Assembly: GCA_902523665.1 (NCBI GenBank)
Contig: CABZAD010000003.1
Span: 1 to 64,000, forward strand
Origin: an uncultured Bacteroidota bacterium
Lineage (GTDB): Bacteria; Bacteroidota; Bacteroidia; Flavobacteriales; Flavobacteriaceae
Reading direction: 5' to 3'
DNA length: 64,000 nucleotides
The notes beneath the pieces are model-generated. The model worked only from the letters and a program-made list of their open reading frames with translations, had not been told where the DNA came from and did no database searches. Made by a program: the position numbers and the translations under genes. Positions 46,601 to 54,944 of this stretch are shown piece after piece; the first letter of the stretch is position 1; each line of letters begins with the position of its first letter.

Positions 46601-48430
46601 ATGCAGAAAAAGTGGTTTTTAAAATTTTATATAGTTTTATTTTTTTTTCTATCAATCTTTTCTTGTAATAAGGATTTCTACTCTGTTGGTTTAGAAATTT
46701 TTGAAGAACAATTTGATGACTTAAAGACCAAAACATTTCCAATATTTTCTTATCAGCAGTCATTAGATAAGGTTCAAACAAATAATATTTCAAGTGTTCA
46801 ATTAGGGACTTTCACAGATGATTTTTTTGGAAGGACAAATTCTAGCTTTGTATCTCAACTTAATATATTTTCCTTGGAAAATTTCGGAGACTTTAGTCAA
46901 GACCAAGAAAATGAAGGTAGTCTCTTAGATATAAGAGTTATCGATGAAGATGAACAATTGACAGGAGTTTATCTTGATCTACCATTTTTCAATAACACCA
47001 ACGACACTGACGGTGATGGCGTCATAGATATTTATGATTCTGATCCATCAAACCAGGAAAGTGATTCTGATAATGATGGTCTCACTGACATAACAGAATT
47101 AAGGGCTGGCTTAAATCCTTTAAGTAGTGATTCTGATAATGATGGAATTATTGATCCTAATGATGATGACAATTCTTCGTACAATAATGAAAGTCAAGTA
47201 TACGAAATTGACTCGGTATTTGGTAATAGAAATGCTAGTTTTGATTTAAAAGTTTATCAGCTTACATACTTTTTGAGCACGTTAGACCCTAATAATAATT
47301 TCGAATCAACAAAGGAATATTTTTCAAATGATAATTTTTATGAAAAAGGATTTTATGGTGAAGTTCTCCATAAAGATACAGTAACTTTAAACTTTGATGA
47401 AATACCTGTTTTATATACCGAAGATGACCCTACGACAGATCCTGATGAGTTAACACAAGTAAGTTATTTTGAAACACCAAGAATTAGAGTTCCTTTAGAT
47501 ATTTTATTTTTTCAGCGCTATATAATTAATCGGGAAGGTTCAGATAAACTCTCAAATCAAGCAAATTTTAATAACTATTTTAACGGAATAATTGTTAAAG
47601 CAGAAAATTTTTCAGATAATCTATTTATGTCTCTTGATGTTTCTAATGCTAAAGTAGTTCTCGAGTATGATTATAACTTCTACAATACTAAGGGAACAGA
47701 TGAAATATCTGATGATATAATCGAGAGAAAGAAAAAGGTAAGTTCTATTCCTCTAGGTGGTGTAACATATAATCTATATGAGCATATTGGTTTTAATCAA
47801 AAAATCAGTGATGAAGTTGAGGCTTCTAATGATAATATTCAATCTGAGAAAATTTATTTAAATGGAACAAAATTTGTTTCCAAATTAAAACTATTTTCAG
47901 ATGACAATTCTACATCTTCAGAACTAAGGGATTTTAAATCAAAAGATGTTTTGATAAATGAGGCAAATATTGTATTACATTTGGATGACGACATACATAA
48001 ATCAAATTATGAATTCTTACCAAAAAGGCTTTATGTTTACTCATATACGGATGGTGTGCCTATAGAAGATTACAACAAAGATTTTTCAATTAATTTTAGC
48101 CCTACAGCTGTAAATGCCAATAAATTTCTTTATGGTGGAATTTTACAATATGATTCAAATAATTTACCAACTAGCTACAAATTTAATGTAACAAATCATA
48201 TTTCAAATATTGTTAGATACGATTCATTAAATATAGATTTGGGTTTAACTACTACTTCGAATATTGAAGACATATCTCTTAAAAATGGATATTTTGCTAA
48301 TCAGGATAGACTTTACTTACCCTCGCCATCAATAACATTACCGTTTCCTGTTGCTCTATTTGGATCGAATCCTACTCATGCCGATACTTCAAAGAAGCTA
48401 CAATTAGAGGTTATATATACAGAGTATTAG
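46601..48430 (+). CDS. DUF4270 lipoprotein with TSP3 calcium-binding repeats
   Basis: A 609-residue surface-type lipoprotein (lipobox SIFSC, Cys22). DUF4270 features follow the lipid site: NKDFYSVGLEIFEEQFDDL, and LGTFTDDFFGRTNSSFVSQL near residue 68. Between about residues 135 and 192 is an insert of aspartate-rich repeats (DTDGDGVIDIYDSDP, SDSDNDGLTD, SDSDNDGIIDPNDDD) that match thrombospondin type 3 calcium-binding repeats. The C-terminal part contains NVTNHISNIV and ends LQLEVIYTEY. The family is exclusive to Bacteroidota as far as I know and has no assigned function. It directly abuts the GT5-like gene. Confidence 0.85.
   Translation: MQKKWFLKFYIVLFFFLSIFSCNKDFYSVGLEIFEEQFDDLKTKTFPIFSYQQSLDKVQTNNISSVQLGTFTDDFFGRTNSSFVSQLNIFSLENFGDFSQDQENEGSLLDIRVIDEDEQLTGVYLDLPFFNNTNDTDGDGVIDIYDSDPSNQESDSDNDGLTDITELRAGLNPLSSDSDNDGIIDPNDDDNSSYNNESQVYEIDSVFGNRNASFDLKVYQLTYFLSTLDPNNNFESTKEYFSNDNFYEKGFYGEVLHKDTVTLNFDEIPVLYTEDDPTTDPDELTQVSYFETPRIRVPLDILFFQRYIINREGSDKLSNQANFNNYFNGIIVKAENFSDNLFMSLDVSNAKVVLEYDYNFYNTKGTDEISDDIIERKKKVSSIPLGGVTYNLYEHIGFNQKISDEVEASNDNIQSEKIYLNGTKFVSKLKLFSDDNSTSSELRDFKSKDVLINEANIVLHLDDDIHKSNYEFLPKRLYVYSYTDGVPIEDYNKDFSINFSPTAVNANKFLYGGILQYDSNNLPTSYKFNVTNHISNIVRYDSLNIDLGLTTTSNIEDISLKNGYFANQDRLYLPSPSITLPFPVALFGSNPTHADTSKKLQLEVIYTEY
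47060..47145 (+). repeat. Direct repeats coding for TSP3 units
   Basis: An identical 20-base stretch starting AGTGATTCTGATAA occurs at 47060-47079 and 47126-47145, a 66-base (22-residue) period inside the DUF4270 gene. It encodes SDSDNDG. Confidence 0.8.
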
Positions 48431-48571
48431 AAATACTTATAGTAATAATATTTTATATATATAAAGGCTATATAATATAATAAAAAAAGAATATTAATTA
48501 GAAAAATAATATGAATGATAATAAATTATAAGAAAAACTTATTAATAATTTGTATCAATAAGATAAAACTA
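48431..48571. other. Extremely AT-rich convergent spacer
   Basis: This 141-base gap between the DUF4270 and etfA stop codons is almost entirely A and T (runs of TATATA and AATAATA). No hairpin with a T-run or gene is seen; it may serve as a simple transcription end zone. Confidence 0.5.
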
Positions 48572-49519
48572 TTATCTTGCTTTAAGTTTCTCTATTAAAG
48601 CTGGCACAATTTCAAATGCATCTCCAATAACTCCATAATCTGCTGCTTTAAAAAAAGGTGCTTCAGGATCATTATTAATGACAACTTTTACTTTTGAAGA
48701 GTTTATTCCTGCAAGATGTTGAATTGCTCCAGATATACCAATTGCTATGTATAAGTTTGATGATACTGGTTTACCAGTTTGTCCAACATGTTCACTGTGA
48801 GGTCTCCAGCCCATATCTGATACTGGTTTAGAACAAGCTGTTGCAGCTCCTAGTGTATCAGCAAGCGATTCAATCATTGTCCAGTTTTCAGGACCTTTAA
48901 GCCCTCTACCAGCTGAAACTACAATATCTGCATCTGCTATTGTGACAGATCCAGTTTCTTTTTCAATATTTAATATTTTCTGGTTTGAATCAATACACTT
49001 GATATTTATAGTTTCAATTTTAGGATTATTGGGATTCTCAACTATCCCAAAAGAATTTGAAGTAATACTAATAATTTTAGTTTCTGATTTCAATTCAGTT
49101 AAAGAGAAAGCTTTATTAGTAAAGCAAGTTCTTTTTAAAGTAAATGGTTTATTACTTTCAGGTAAATCAACAACATTTGAAATAAATGATGAATCAGTTA
49201 TACCAGATAAGTAAGCGCCAAGATATTTAGAATTAGGTGATGAGGATAAGATAACAATCTTTGAATTTTCACTTTTCATGACTTCAATTAAAGCGTGGGC
49301 ATATTTTTTTGAGGAAAAATCACTTAAATCAGGACTATTAATATTAATGACTTTATCAGCACCATAAGGATTTAAACTCTCCGTATCACTACAGTTAATA
49401 ACTACACCGCAAACTGCTTCTCCTATATTATCTGCAAGAGCTTTACCATAACAAAGAGCCTCATAAGATGATTTTTTAAACTTATAATTTTCAGATTCTA
49501 TATATACTAGTACTGCCAT
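48572..49519 (-). CDS. etfA: Electron transfer flavoprotein alpha subunit
   Basis: A 315-residue subunit that, with EtfB, carries electrons from acyl-CoA and other dehydrogenases to the quinone pool. The C-terminal FAD-binding region is clear: VVSAGRGLKGPENW near residue 203, GWRPHSEHVGQTGKPVSSNLY near residue 240 (read in parts), and IGISGAIQHLAGINSS near residue 262. The N-terminal domain carries CDS-like ESENYKFKKSSYEALCYGKAL. It follows etfB by three bases in one operon. Confidence 0.95.
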   Translation of the reverse strand: MAVLVYIESENYKFKKSSYEALCYGKALADNIGEAVCGVVINCSDTESLNPYGADKVININSPDLSDFSSKKYAHALIEVMKSENSKIVILSSSPNSKYLGAYLSGITDSSFISNVVDLPESNKPFTLKRTCFTNKAFSLTELKSETKIISITSNSFGIVENPNNPKIETINIKCIDSNQKILNIEKETGSVTIADADIVVSAGRGLKGPENWTMIESLADTLGAATACSKPVSDMGWRPHSEHVGQTGKPVSSNLYIAIGISGAIQHLAGINSSKVKVVINNDPEAPFFKAADYGVIGDAFEIVPALIEKLKAR

Positions 49520-49522
49520 TTA

Positions 49523-50269
49523 TTATAATACTTTTGCTTCGTTCTCTAATAGATCAATTAATTTATCAAGCTCATCCGCCTTTACAAGTTTTACTTCACT
49601 TTTAGCGGTAGGTTTACTAAACTTTTTATCATGAGTCTTGGGATTGATGCCTTGAGCTGGAATTACGTCTAAGGTTTTTTGTCTAGCCATCATTATTCCC
49701 CTCATATTAGGGATAATAAGATCACTTTCTTCAACTAATCCTTTTTGAGATCCAATAACAAGAGGAAGCTCACATTCACTTATCTCAGTACCTCCAGATA
49801 TTTCTCGAGAGAAGGTTGCTTTTGATCCTTCAATTTCTAAGCTCACACAATTTGTAACAAAGTTGAAGTCAAGTAGTCCAGCTAAAAGTCCTGGAACTAA
49901 TCCACCATTGTAATCAATTGATTCTCTTCCACAAATAATTAAATCATAGCTAGTTTCCTTACAATGTGCTTCAATTTCTTTAGCAACAGAATAAGCATCA
50001 TGTGCCGGACAATCAATTCTAATTGCTTTGTCTGCTCCAATTGCAAGACATTTTCTGAGAGTTGCTTCTACTGATGAATCACCAACAGTTAATGCTGTAA
50101 CATTTGCTTGGTTAGAATCTTTCAACCAAACAGCCTTGGTCAATCCAAACTCATCATTTGGGTTAATTACAAATTGAACACCATTAGCATCAAAATTTGA
50201 ATCATTTTCAATAAAATTAATTTTGGATGTAGTGTCAGGCACGTTGCTAATACAAACTAAAATATTCAT
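49523..50269 (-). CDS. etfB: Electron transfer flavoprotein beta subunit
   Basis: A 248-residue partner of EtfA that binds AMP and docks on dehydrogenases. Typical regions are NILVCISNVPDTTSKINF at the start, NPNDEFGLTKAVWLKD near residue 38, GADKAIRID near residue 80, and the signature-loop area IICGRESIDYNGGLVPGLLAGLL near residue 107 (read in parts). The C-terminus PNMRGIMMARQKTLDVI is conserved. It lies nine bases after the HMG-CoA synthase-like gene and just before etfA. Confidence 0.95.
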   Translation of the reverse strand: MNILVCISNVPDTTSKINFIENDSNFDANGVQFVINPNDEFGLTKAVWLKDSNQANVTALTVGDSSVEATLRKCLAIGADKAIRIDCPAHDAYSVAKEIEAHCKETSYDLIICGRESIDYNGGLVPGLLAGLLDFNFVTNCVSLEIEGSKATFSREISGGTEISECELPLVIGSQKGLVEESDLIIPNMRGIMMARQKTLDVIPAQGINPKTHDKKFSKPTAKSEVKLVKADELDKLIDLLENEAKVL

Positions 50270-50278
50270 TTTTTATAT

Positions 50279-51721
50279 TTAATACTTTCTATAATTCCTG
50301 AGACCTTCTGTAAACTCACCATCTGAAATTTTAAAAAGCTTTATAATTCCATCGTTATTGTTTATGTTAGATGATATTTTTCTTTTGTGAAGTTTTTCGT
50401 AAATATCTACACTCACTTTTTTTCTGTTTTCTAGGTTTTCAAATAATTTGATTGGTTTAGTTTTTCTAATCCAATCTTTTTCAATAGTACCTTCAAAAAT
50501 TTTAGCTTTTGATCCACTGCCGTAACTAATAAACCCTATTTTCTTATTTTCAAATTTTTTATTTTTCTCATAAGCCTCAACTAAAGAGCTTATTAAAGAC
50601 ATAAAAATTGAGGCAGTATACATATTACCAATTTCGGATGAGGCTTTCTCACCTGGAGAAATTTTATCTTTAATAAAAGACTTATAAATATCAGATTTCG
50701 AAACTTTTTTTATCCAATCTTTATCTTCAGGTGAATCTGGGTTACCAATTTCTGAGTATATTTTATCTAATTGATTATTTTCCTTCATCCAGTCCATCCA
50801 TTTGTTTACAATCATTCTCCTTCCATGATATGCATAAGGAAGGTGGAAAATAATATTTTCCCAATCACTTAAAATATCTCTCTGATTTTGTTCATTAAAG
50901 TTTTCAATAGCCTCATACACTCTTTCTTTATAGCTTTCATTTGAAAATTGTCCTTCAAATATTGGTTCTTCTTTGTAGACCTCAACAAGATCATTTGAGT
51001 CAGACCAGAATTTTGAATCAGATATATTTAAGAGATTTTCAGCTTCATTTACAGACACCTCTTTTCCAAAAAGTTTGGCAGCTTCGATTAATATATTAGA
51101 TTTTTTAAAAATTCTTCTTGGCTTGAAAAAATCTCCAATCCCTTTTGTTGAGACTCCCCATGCTCCATTAAAAGATATAATTGATGGATCTTCACAAATT
51201 AACATTGAAACAGATCCTGCACCTTGGGTGTATTCACCAGATGAATTTAGTTCATATTTAGCAATATCAGATGCAATTACAATTGCTTGTCTATTTTTAC
51301 CATTTCTTACCCAATCACAACAATTTTGTAATGCATCAACAGCACCTGCACAAGCAAAAGTAAGATCTACGATATCACAATTCTTAAAACATCTTTCACC
51401 ATACTCATTAGCAAAAATATCTTCAAGAATTTCAACTACATATGAAGATGTAGGTTTAGAAGCATCAATACCACTTTCTGTACCGAGGTAAACCCTTCCA
51501 ATTTTTTTAGGATTAATATTATTTTCCTTTATTAGTCTATATAATGAGTTTGCTGCAATTGAAGCAGAGTCTTCATCGAAATCAGGGGTAGCCATTTTTT
51601 TAAGACCTAATCCTTTAACTAGCTTTTCTGAAGGAATGTCACGAGCAAAAGCCAATTCTTCAATATCTACATAAAGAGATGGGACATAATAAGAAAGTGA
51701 ATCAATACCAACTTTTTTCAT
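50279..51721 (-). CDS. Hydroxymethylglutaryl-CoA synthase-family protein
   Basis: A 480-residue thiolase-fold protein. The N-terminus KVGIDSLSYYVPSLYVDIEELA is typical, and the catalytic cysteine is Cys124 in DLTFACAGAVDAL. Later blocks are SGEYTQGAGSVSMLI near residue 165, FHLPYAYHGRRMIVNKW near residue 295 holding the active-site histidine region, and GSGSKAKIFEG near residue 420. HMG-CoA synthase condenses acetyl-CoA with acetoacetyl-CoA for mevalonate-type isoprenoid synthesis. The protein is longer than most, and no other mevalonate gene is in view, so the precise reaction is uncertain. It leads the etfB-etfA run. Confidence 0.85.
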   Translation of the reverse strand: MKKVGIDSLSYYVPSLYVDIEELAFARDIPSEKLVKGLGLKKMATPDFDEDSASIAANSLYRLIKENNINPKKIGRVYLGTESGIDASKPTSSYVVEILEDIFANEYGERCFKNCDIVDLTFACAGAVDALQNCCDWVRNGKNRQAIVIASDIAKYELNSSGEYTQGAGSVSMLICEDPSIISFNGAWGVSTKGIGDFFKPRRIFKKSNILIEAAKLFGKEVSVNEAENLLNISDSKFWSDSNDLVEVYKEEPIFEGQFSNESYKERVYEAIENFNEQNQRDILSDWENIIFHLPYAYHGRRMIVNKWMDWMKENNQLDKIYSEIGNPDSPEDKDWIKKVSKSDIYKSFIKDKISPGEKASSEIGNMYTASIFMSLISSLVEAYEKNKKFENKKIGFISYGSGSKAKIFEGTIEKDWIRKTKPIKLFENLENRKKVSVDIYEKLHKRKISSNINNNDGIIKLFKISDGEFTEGLRNYRKY

Positions 51722-51768
51722 TGCAATTGCTTAGATTCAAATATAGTTACATAAAAGTTTATCCAAAA

Positions 51769-51796
51769 AAAAAGAGCAACCAAAGTTGCTCTTTTT
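51769..51796 (-). terminator. Strong bidirectional intrinsic terminator
   Basis: A 12-bp perfect stem (arms AAAAAGAGCAAC and its complement) with a four-base loop CAAA and T-runs on both strands. It lies about 20 bases after the TonB receptor stop codon on the minus strand, and upstream of the HMG-CoA synthase-like gene. Confidence 0.88.
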
Positions 51797-51815
51797 ATGA
51801 TAATATTATGAATAA

Positions 51816-54737
51816 TTAGAAGTTGAAAGTAAGTTTTCCTAAAACTCTTCTTCTAATTGTAGGTAGGTTTGGATATGTTTCATATGGTGTATCTGTGAGG
51901 TTAGTTGCAGAAACATCAAATCTAAGGTTTGGACTAAACCTGTAACCCACACTAGCATCAATTAAATTCTTAGCCTCTACCATTCCATTCCAGAAACCTT
52001 GAACTGATCTAAATTTGTCATCATGTTGGAATGAAATTGCAAAGTTAATGCCTGTTAATGGAGTATAATCGACTCCCATTCTATATTTCCATTTAGGAAC
52101 ATTTAAGTAGGAAGTGTTTAGAAGTCCATCATCATTGTCTTCTCCTGGAATCCACTCATTTTGGCTTAACCATGAAGCATTAGCCCATAATCTTACATCA
52201 GGATTAGCGAAGTAATCCATCGAAAAGTCAGCACCAAAGTGAGATCTCTTAGCATCACCATTAGTAATATAACCTGTTGTTATGTGAGTAATACCGTCCC
52301 CTTGAGGAACCATGTCAGATTCTACTGCACCAATTGCACTAAATAAAGGACCTAATTGTCCTACAAAACCTTGACCTCCTGCTTGAAATGCTCCATTAAT
52401 ACCACCTAGAGTTTGAGCTATTCCACCTGCAATAGCTGTTTGTAGAGCAGGGACACCTTGTGCGGCAAGTGCACCTGAAGCAACTACACTATATGGAAGT
52501 CCTAATTGAGCAGCAAGACCTTGATAAGTCTGAGTTGTAACGGCAGTTAAAGCTCCTGTGACATATGCAGTTGCATCAGCAGCAACAGCAGCTCCTAAAT
52601 CTCCTGGAATATCAGAACCTACTAACGCATAAGTATCACCTACAGCATTGAAGTTTGTAAAACCAATTGTTTCATAAGAGTATACATCTGCACTTAATTT
52701 AAGTTTACCTATTACACTTGTTACTCCAAACTCAATGTTCTCAACAGAGGTAAAAGCAGCTTTATTAGTATCTCTATTTCCTGTTGTCCTAGTAGGTTCA
52801 AAAGCGTCATATGGACTTAAAATCCCTGAACCACCAGATGGACCACCATACTGTGCAATCCATGGTGATAAAAGTGGTTGAAGTGTTGGCGCTTGAGCAA
52901 ATAAACCAGCCCACGATGCAGATGCAACAGATCCATAAGGAATAGCAAGCGGAAGCCCACTTCCAGCAGCACTCACAGGTATATCAACTGGAAGTCCAGC
53001 AAGATCAATTACTTGAGTTGAAGGATCGCCAAATCTTTGAGCGTTTGCTTGTCCCGTAAGCCAGGCATCTAGAATCCCAGGCGCTTGAACAGCGACAGGA
53101 AAGTCAATATATTGTTGTAGAGCTGTTGGACCAGATAATGCTTTGTTGTATGCAAACCTCCAAGTTGTATTTTCAGATGGTTTATAAACTAGAGCAACTC
53201 TAGGAGCAAATTCACCAGTACTTATAATGTTAATATGGTCATATCTTCCAGCTAAAACTAAATCAACTTTTTCTGACATCTTAAGTAAACCTTGCCCATA
53301 GAAACCATTAATAGTATACTTATCGTTGTCATCATTTCTTCCATAAAGTGTATATTCAGAATCAGAAGCTGTATCTCTATAATCCCAACCTGCAGTCCAC
53401 TCTGAATCAAATAAAAAAGGTAAATCAAAGTTATATTGAAGCTGAGCTTCAACAGATGTTCTCTTTGCTACTTGCCTATAACCTGATCCATAAAGAAATG
53501 TAGGGTTATCCTCTTGACCTCCATCATTGTGATCAACAAATGCTTGTGCATACCAATTACCAATAGTTGCCTGAGCTTGACCCCAATATGTAGTACCATC
53601 TGTATAACCAATTCCTAAGTCTTGCCAAAATAAACCACTACCACTATTAAGTCCTGCGCTCACTGTATAATTTGAATCATCGCTTGGTCTCCACTCTAAG
53701 GTAGTATTTGCAGTTAAATTGCTGTATTCATCTATGATTGCATTTTCATTATTACTGAAGTCCAAAAGAATAGGTCCACCAGGCGATAATCCTGGGTCTA
53801 CGTATTTATTAGTAATTATAGGTTGACGGATTATTCTATTTATTGTTATTCCAGCTGCTGTAAGTTCTGACTCATCTTCATAAGTAAAATCTGTACCCGA
53901 GCTTAAAGTAGCATTAATTTTCCAACCAAAAGTTTTGTCATTATTTGCTCTAGCAATTCTAAATTCTGAACCAAATGTGTCCATCTCACCACCCCAAACT
54001 GATACAGAGTTACCTTGATAATCTATTGGACTCTTAGTTCTAAAGTGAATAACACCTGAGGTAACGCCAGGCCCATAAAGAACACCTGCAGCTCCTCTTA
54101 CTACTTCAACTGTAGCAAGATCTAAATTTGAAAGACCTTGTTGGAAACTAAAATAGGTTCCAGCAGCAGGAGTTGTAAGAAACCTGTTGTCTTGCATTAT
54201 AAATGTTGAGGTACCAAATGTTCCTGATCCCGCTCTCATTTCGAAATTCAAGGAATTTGCACTTTGTTGTTGGATTTGAACTCCAGGTACATTAGTAAGA
54301 ATTCTTGCAGGATCGGCAACGGCAGAAGAATTTTCAATTTCTCTAGTTGAAATTACACTAACAGATGCTGGAGCTTCAAGTGCTTTTTGAGCACGTCTTG
54401 AAGCAGAAATAACTATTTCCTCAAGGTTTTGTCCTGCGGAAAGCATTACATTAATATCTTGATTAGCAGAGGTAACTAAAACTCTTTCAGCAGAGTAACC
54501 AACATAACTAATCACTATTGTTAAGGGAAATTCTTGACTAGTATTAAAGGAAAAATTTCCATCAAAGTCAGTTACAGTCCCAACATTAGTTCCATCTATG
54601 ATTACATTTACTCCAGGAATAGCACTCATACTGTCTGAGTCACTTACAGATCCAGAAATTTGAGTTTGAGAGTAAACACCACCAAATAGAAGTACAGCCA
54701 TAAAGGCTAAATAATACTTATTTAAAATATTTTTCAT
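51816..54737 (-). CDS. TonB-dependent receptor with Ala/Gly-rich inserts
   Basis: A 973-residue outer-membrane receptor. After the signal peptide come a CarboxypepD-reg domain (about 25-105, IPGVNVIIDGTNVGTVTDFDG), a plug (EIVISASRRAQKALEAPAS, then ARILTNVPGVQIQQQSANS, then VEVVRGAAGVLYGPG) and a barrel ending KLTFNF. Two long stretches, about residues 544-645 and 711-804, are unusually rich in Ala, Gly, Pro and Leu and poor in charge, unlike normal receptor loops. Substrate unknown; no SusD partner is nearby. A strong terminator follows. Confidence 0.9.
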   Translation of the reverse strand: MKNILNKYYLAFMAVLLFGGVYSQTQISGSVSDSDSMSAIPGVNVIIDGTNVGTVTDFDGNFSFNTSQEFPLTIVISYVGYSAERVLVTSANQDINVMLSAGQNLEEIVISASRRAQKALEAPASVSVISTREIENSSAVADPARILTNVPGVQIQQQSANSLNFEMRAGSGTFGTSTFIMQDNRFLTTPAAGTYFSFQQGLSNLDLATVEVVRGAAGVLYGPGVTSGVIHFRTKSPIDYQGNSVSVWGGEMDTFGSEFRIARANNDKTFGWKINATLSSGTDFTYEDESELTAAGITINRIIRQPIITNKYVDPGLSPGGPILLDFSNNENAIIDEYSNLTANTTLEWRPSDDSNYTVSAGLNSGSGLFWQDLGIGYTDGTTYWGQAQATIGNWYAQAFVDHNDGGQEDNPTFLYGSGYRQVAKRTSVEAQLQYNFDLPFLFDSEWTAGWDYRDTASDSEYTLYGRNDDNDKYTINGFYGQGLLKMSEKVDLVLAGRYDHINIISTGEFAPRVALVYKPSENTTWRFAYNKALSGPTALQQYIDFPVAVQAPGILDAWLTGQANAQRFGDPSTQVIDLAGLPVDIPVSAAGSGLPLAIPYGSVASASWAGLFAQAPTLQPLLSPWIAQYGGPSGGSGILSPYDAFEPTRTTGNRDTNKAAFTSVENIEFGVTSVIGKLKLSADVYSYETIGFTNFNAVGDTYALVGSDIPGDLGAAVAADATAYVTGALTAVTTQTYQGLAAQLGLPYSVVASGALAAQGVPALQTAIAGGIAQTLGGINGAFQAGGQGFVGQLGPLFSAIGAVESDMVPQGDGITHITTGYITNGDAKRSHFGADFSMDYFANPDVRLWANASWLSQNEWIPGEDNDDGLLNTSYLNVPKWKYRMGVDYTPLTGINFAISFQHDDKFRSVQGFWNGMVEAKNLIDASVGYRFSPNLRFDVSATNLTDTPYETYPNLPTIRRRVLGKLTFNF

Positions 54738-54944
54738 ATCAATTAGGTTTTGTTATACAAAAGTTTAATTTTTAGCATAACTAGTTTATTTGTTTAAGAC
54801 AAGTACAGGTCATGGAAGTCTATGGTTTTTAATAAGTTCCACTACTATAGATTATCTGATTTAACGTTGAAGTTAATATAATTTTTTGCATCTCACAAAT
54901 AGAATACTTCAGATGCCTTATTTTTTAGAAACAAAGACACAAGC
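54738..54944. other. Spacer between TonB receptor and acyl-CoA ligase genes
   Basis: A 207-base gap that should hold the receptor promoter on the minus strand. I find no full TAnnTTTG box. GCATCT (54888-54893) and AGATGC (54911-54916) could form a hairpin, but its loop is 17 bases. No gene is seen. Confidence 0.3.

Noticed and set aside
51075-51491. A 138-codon frame on the plus strand
   Set aside because: It lies entirely antisense to the HMG-CoA-synthase-like gene, whose protein has clear family motifs; the plus-strand product is low in recognisable structure.
54888-54916. Hairpin GCATCT...AGATGC as a terminator of the acyl-CoA ligase gene
   Set aside because: The loop is 17 bases, the stem only six, and on the minus strand it is followed by As rather than Ts.
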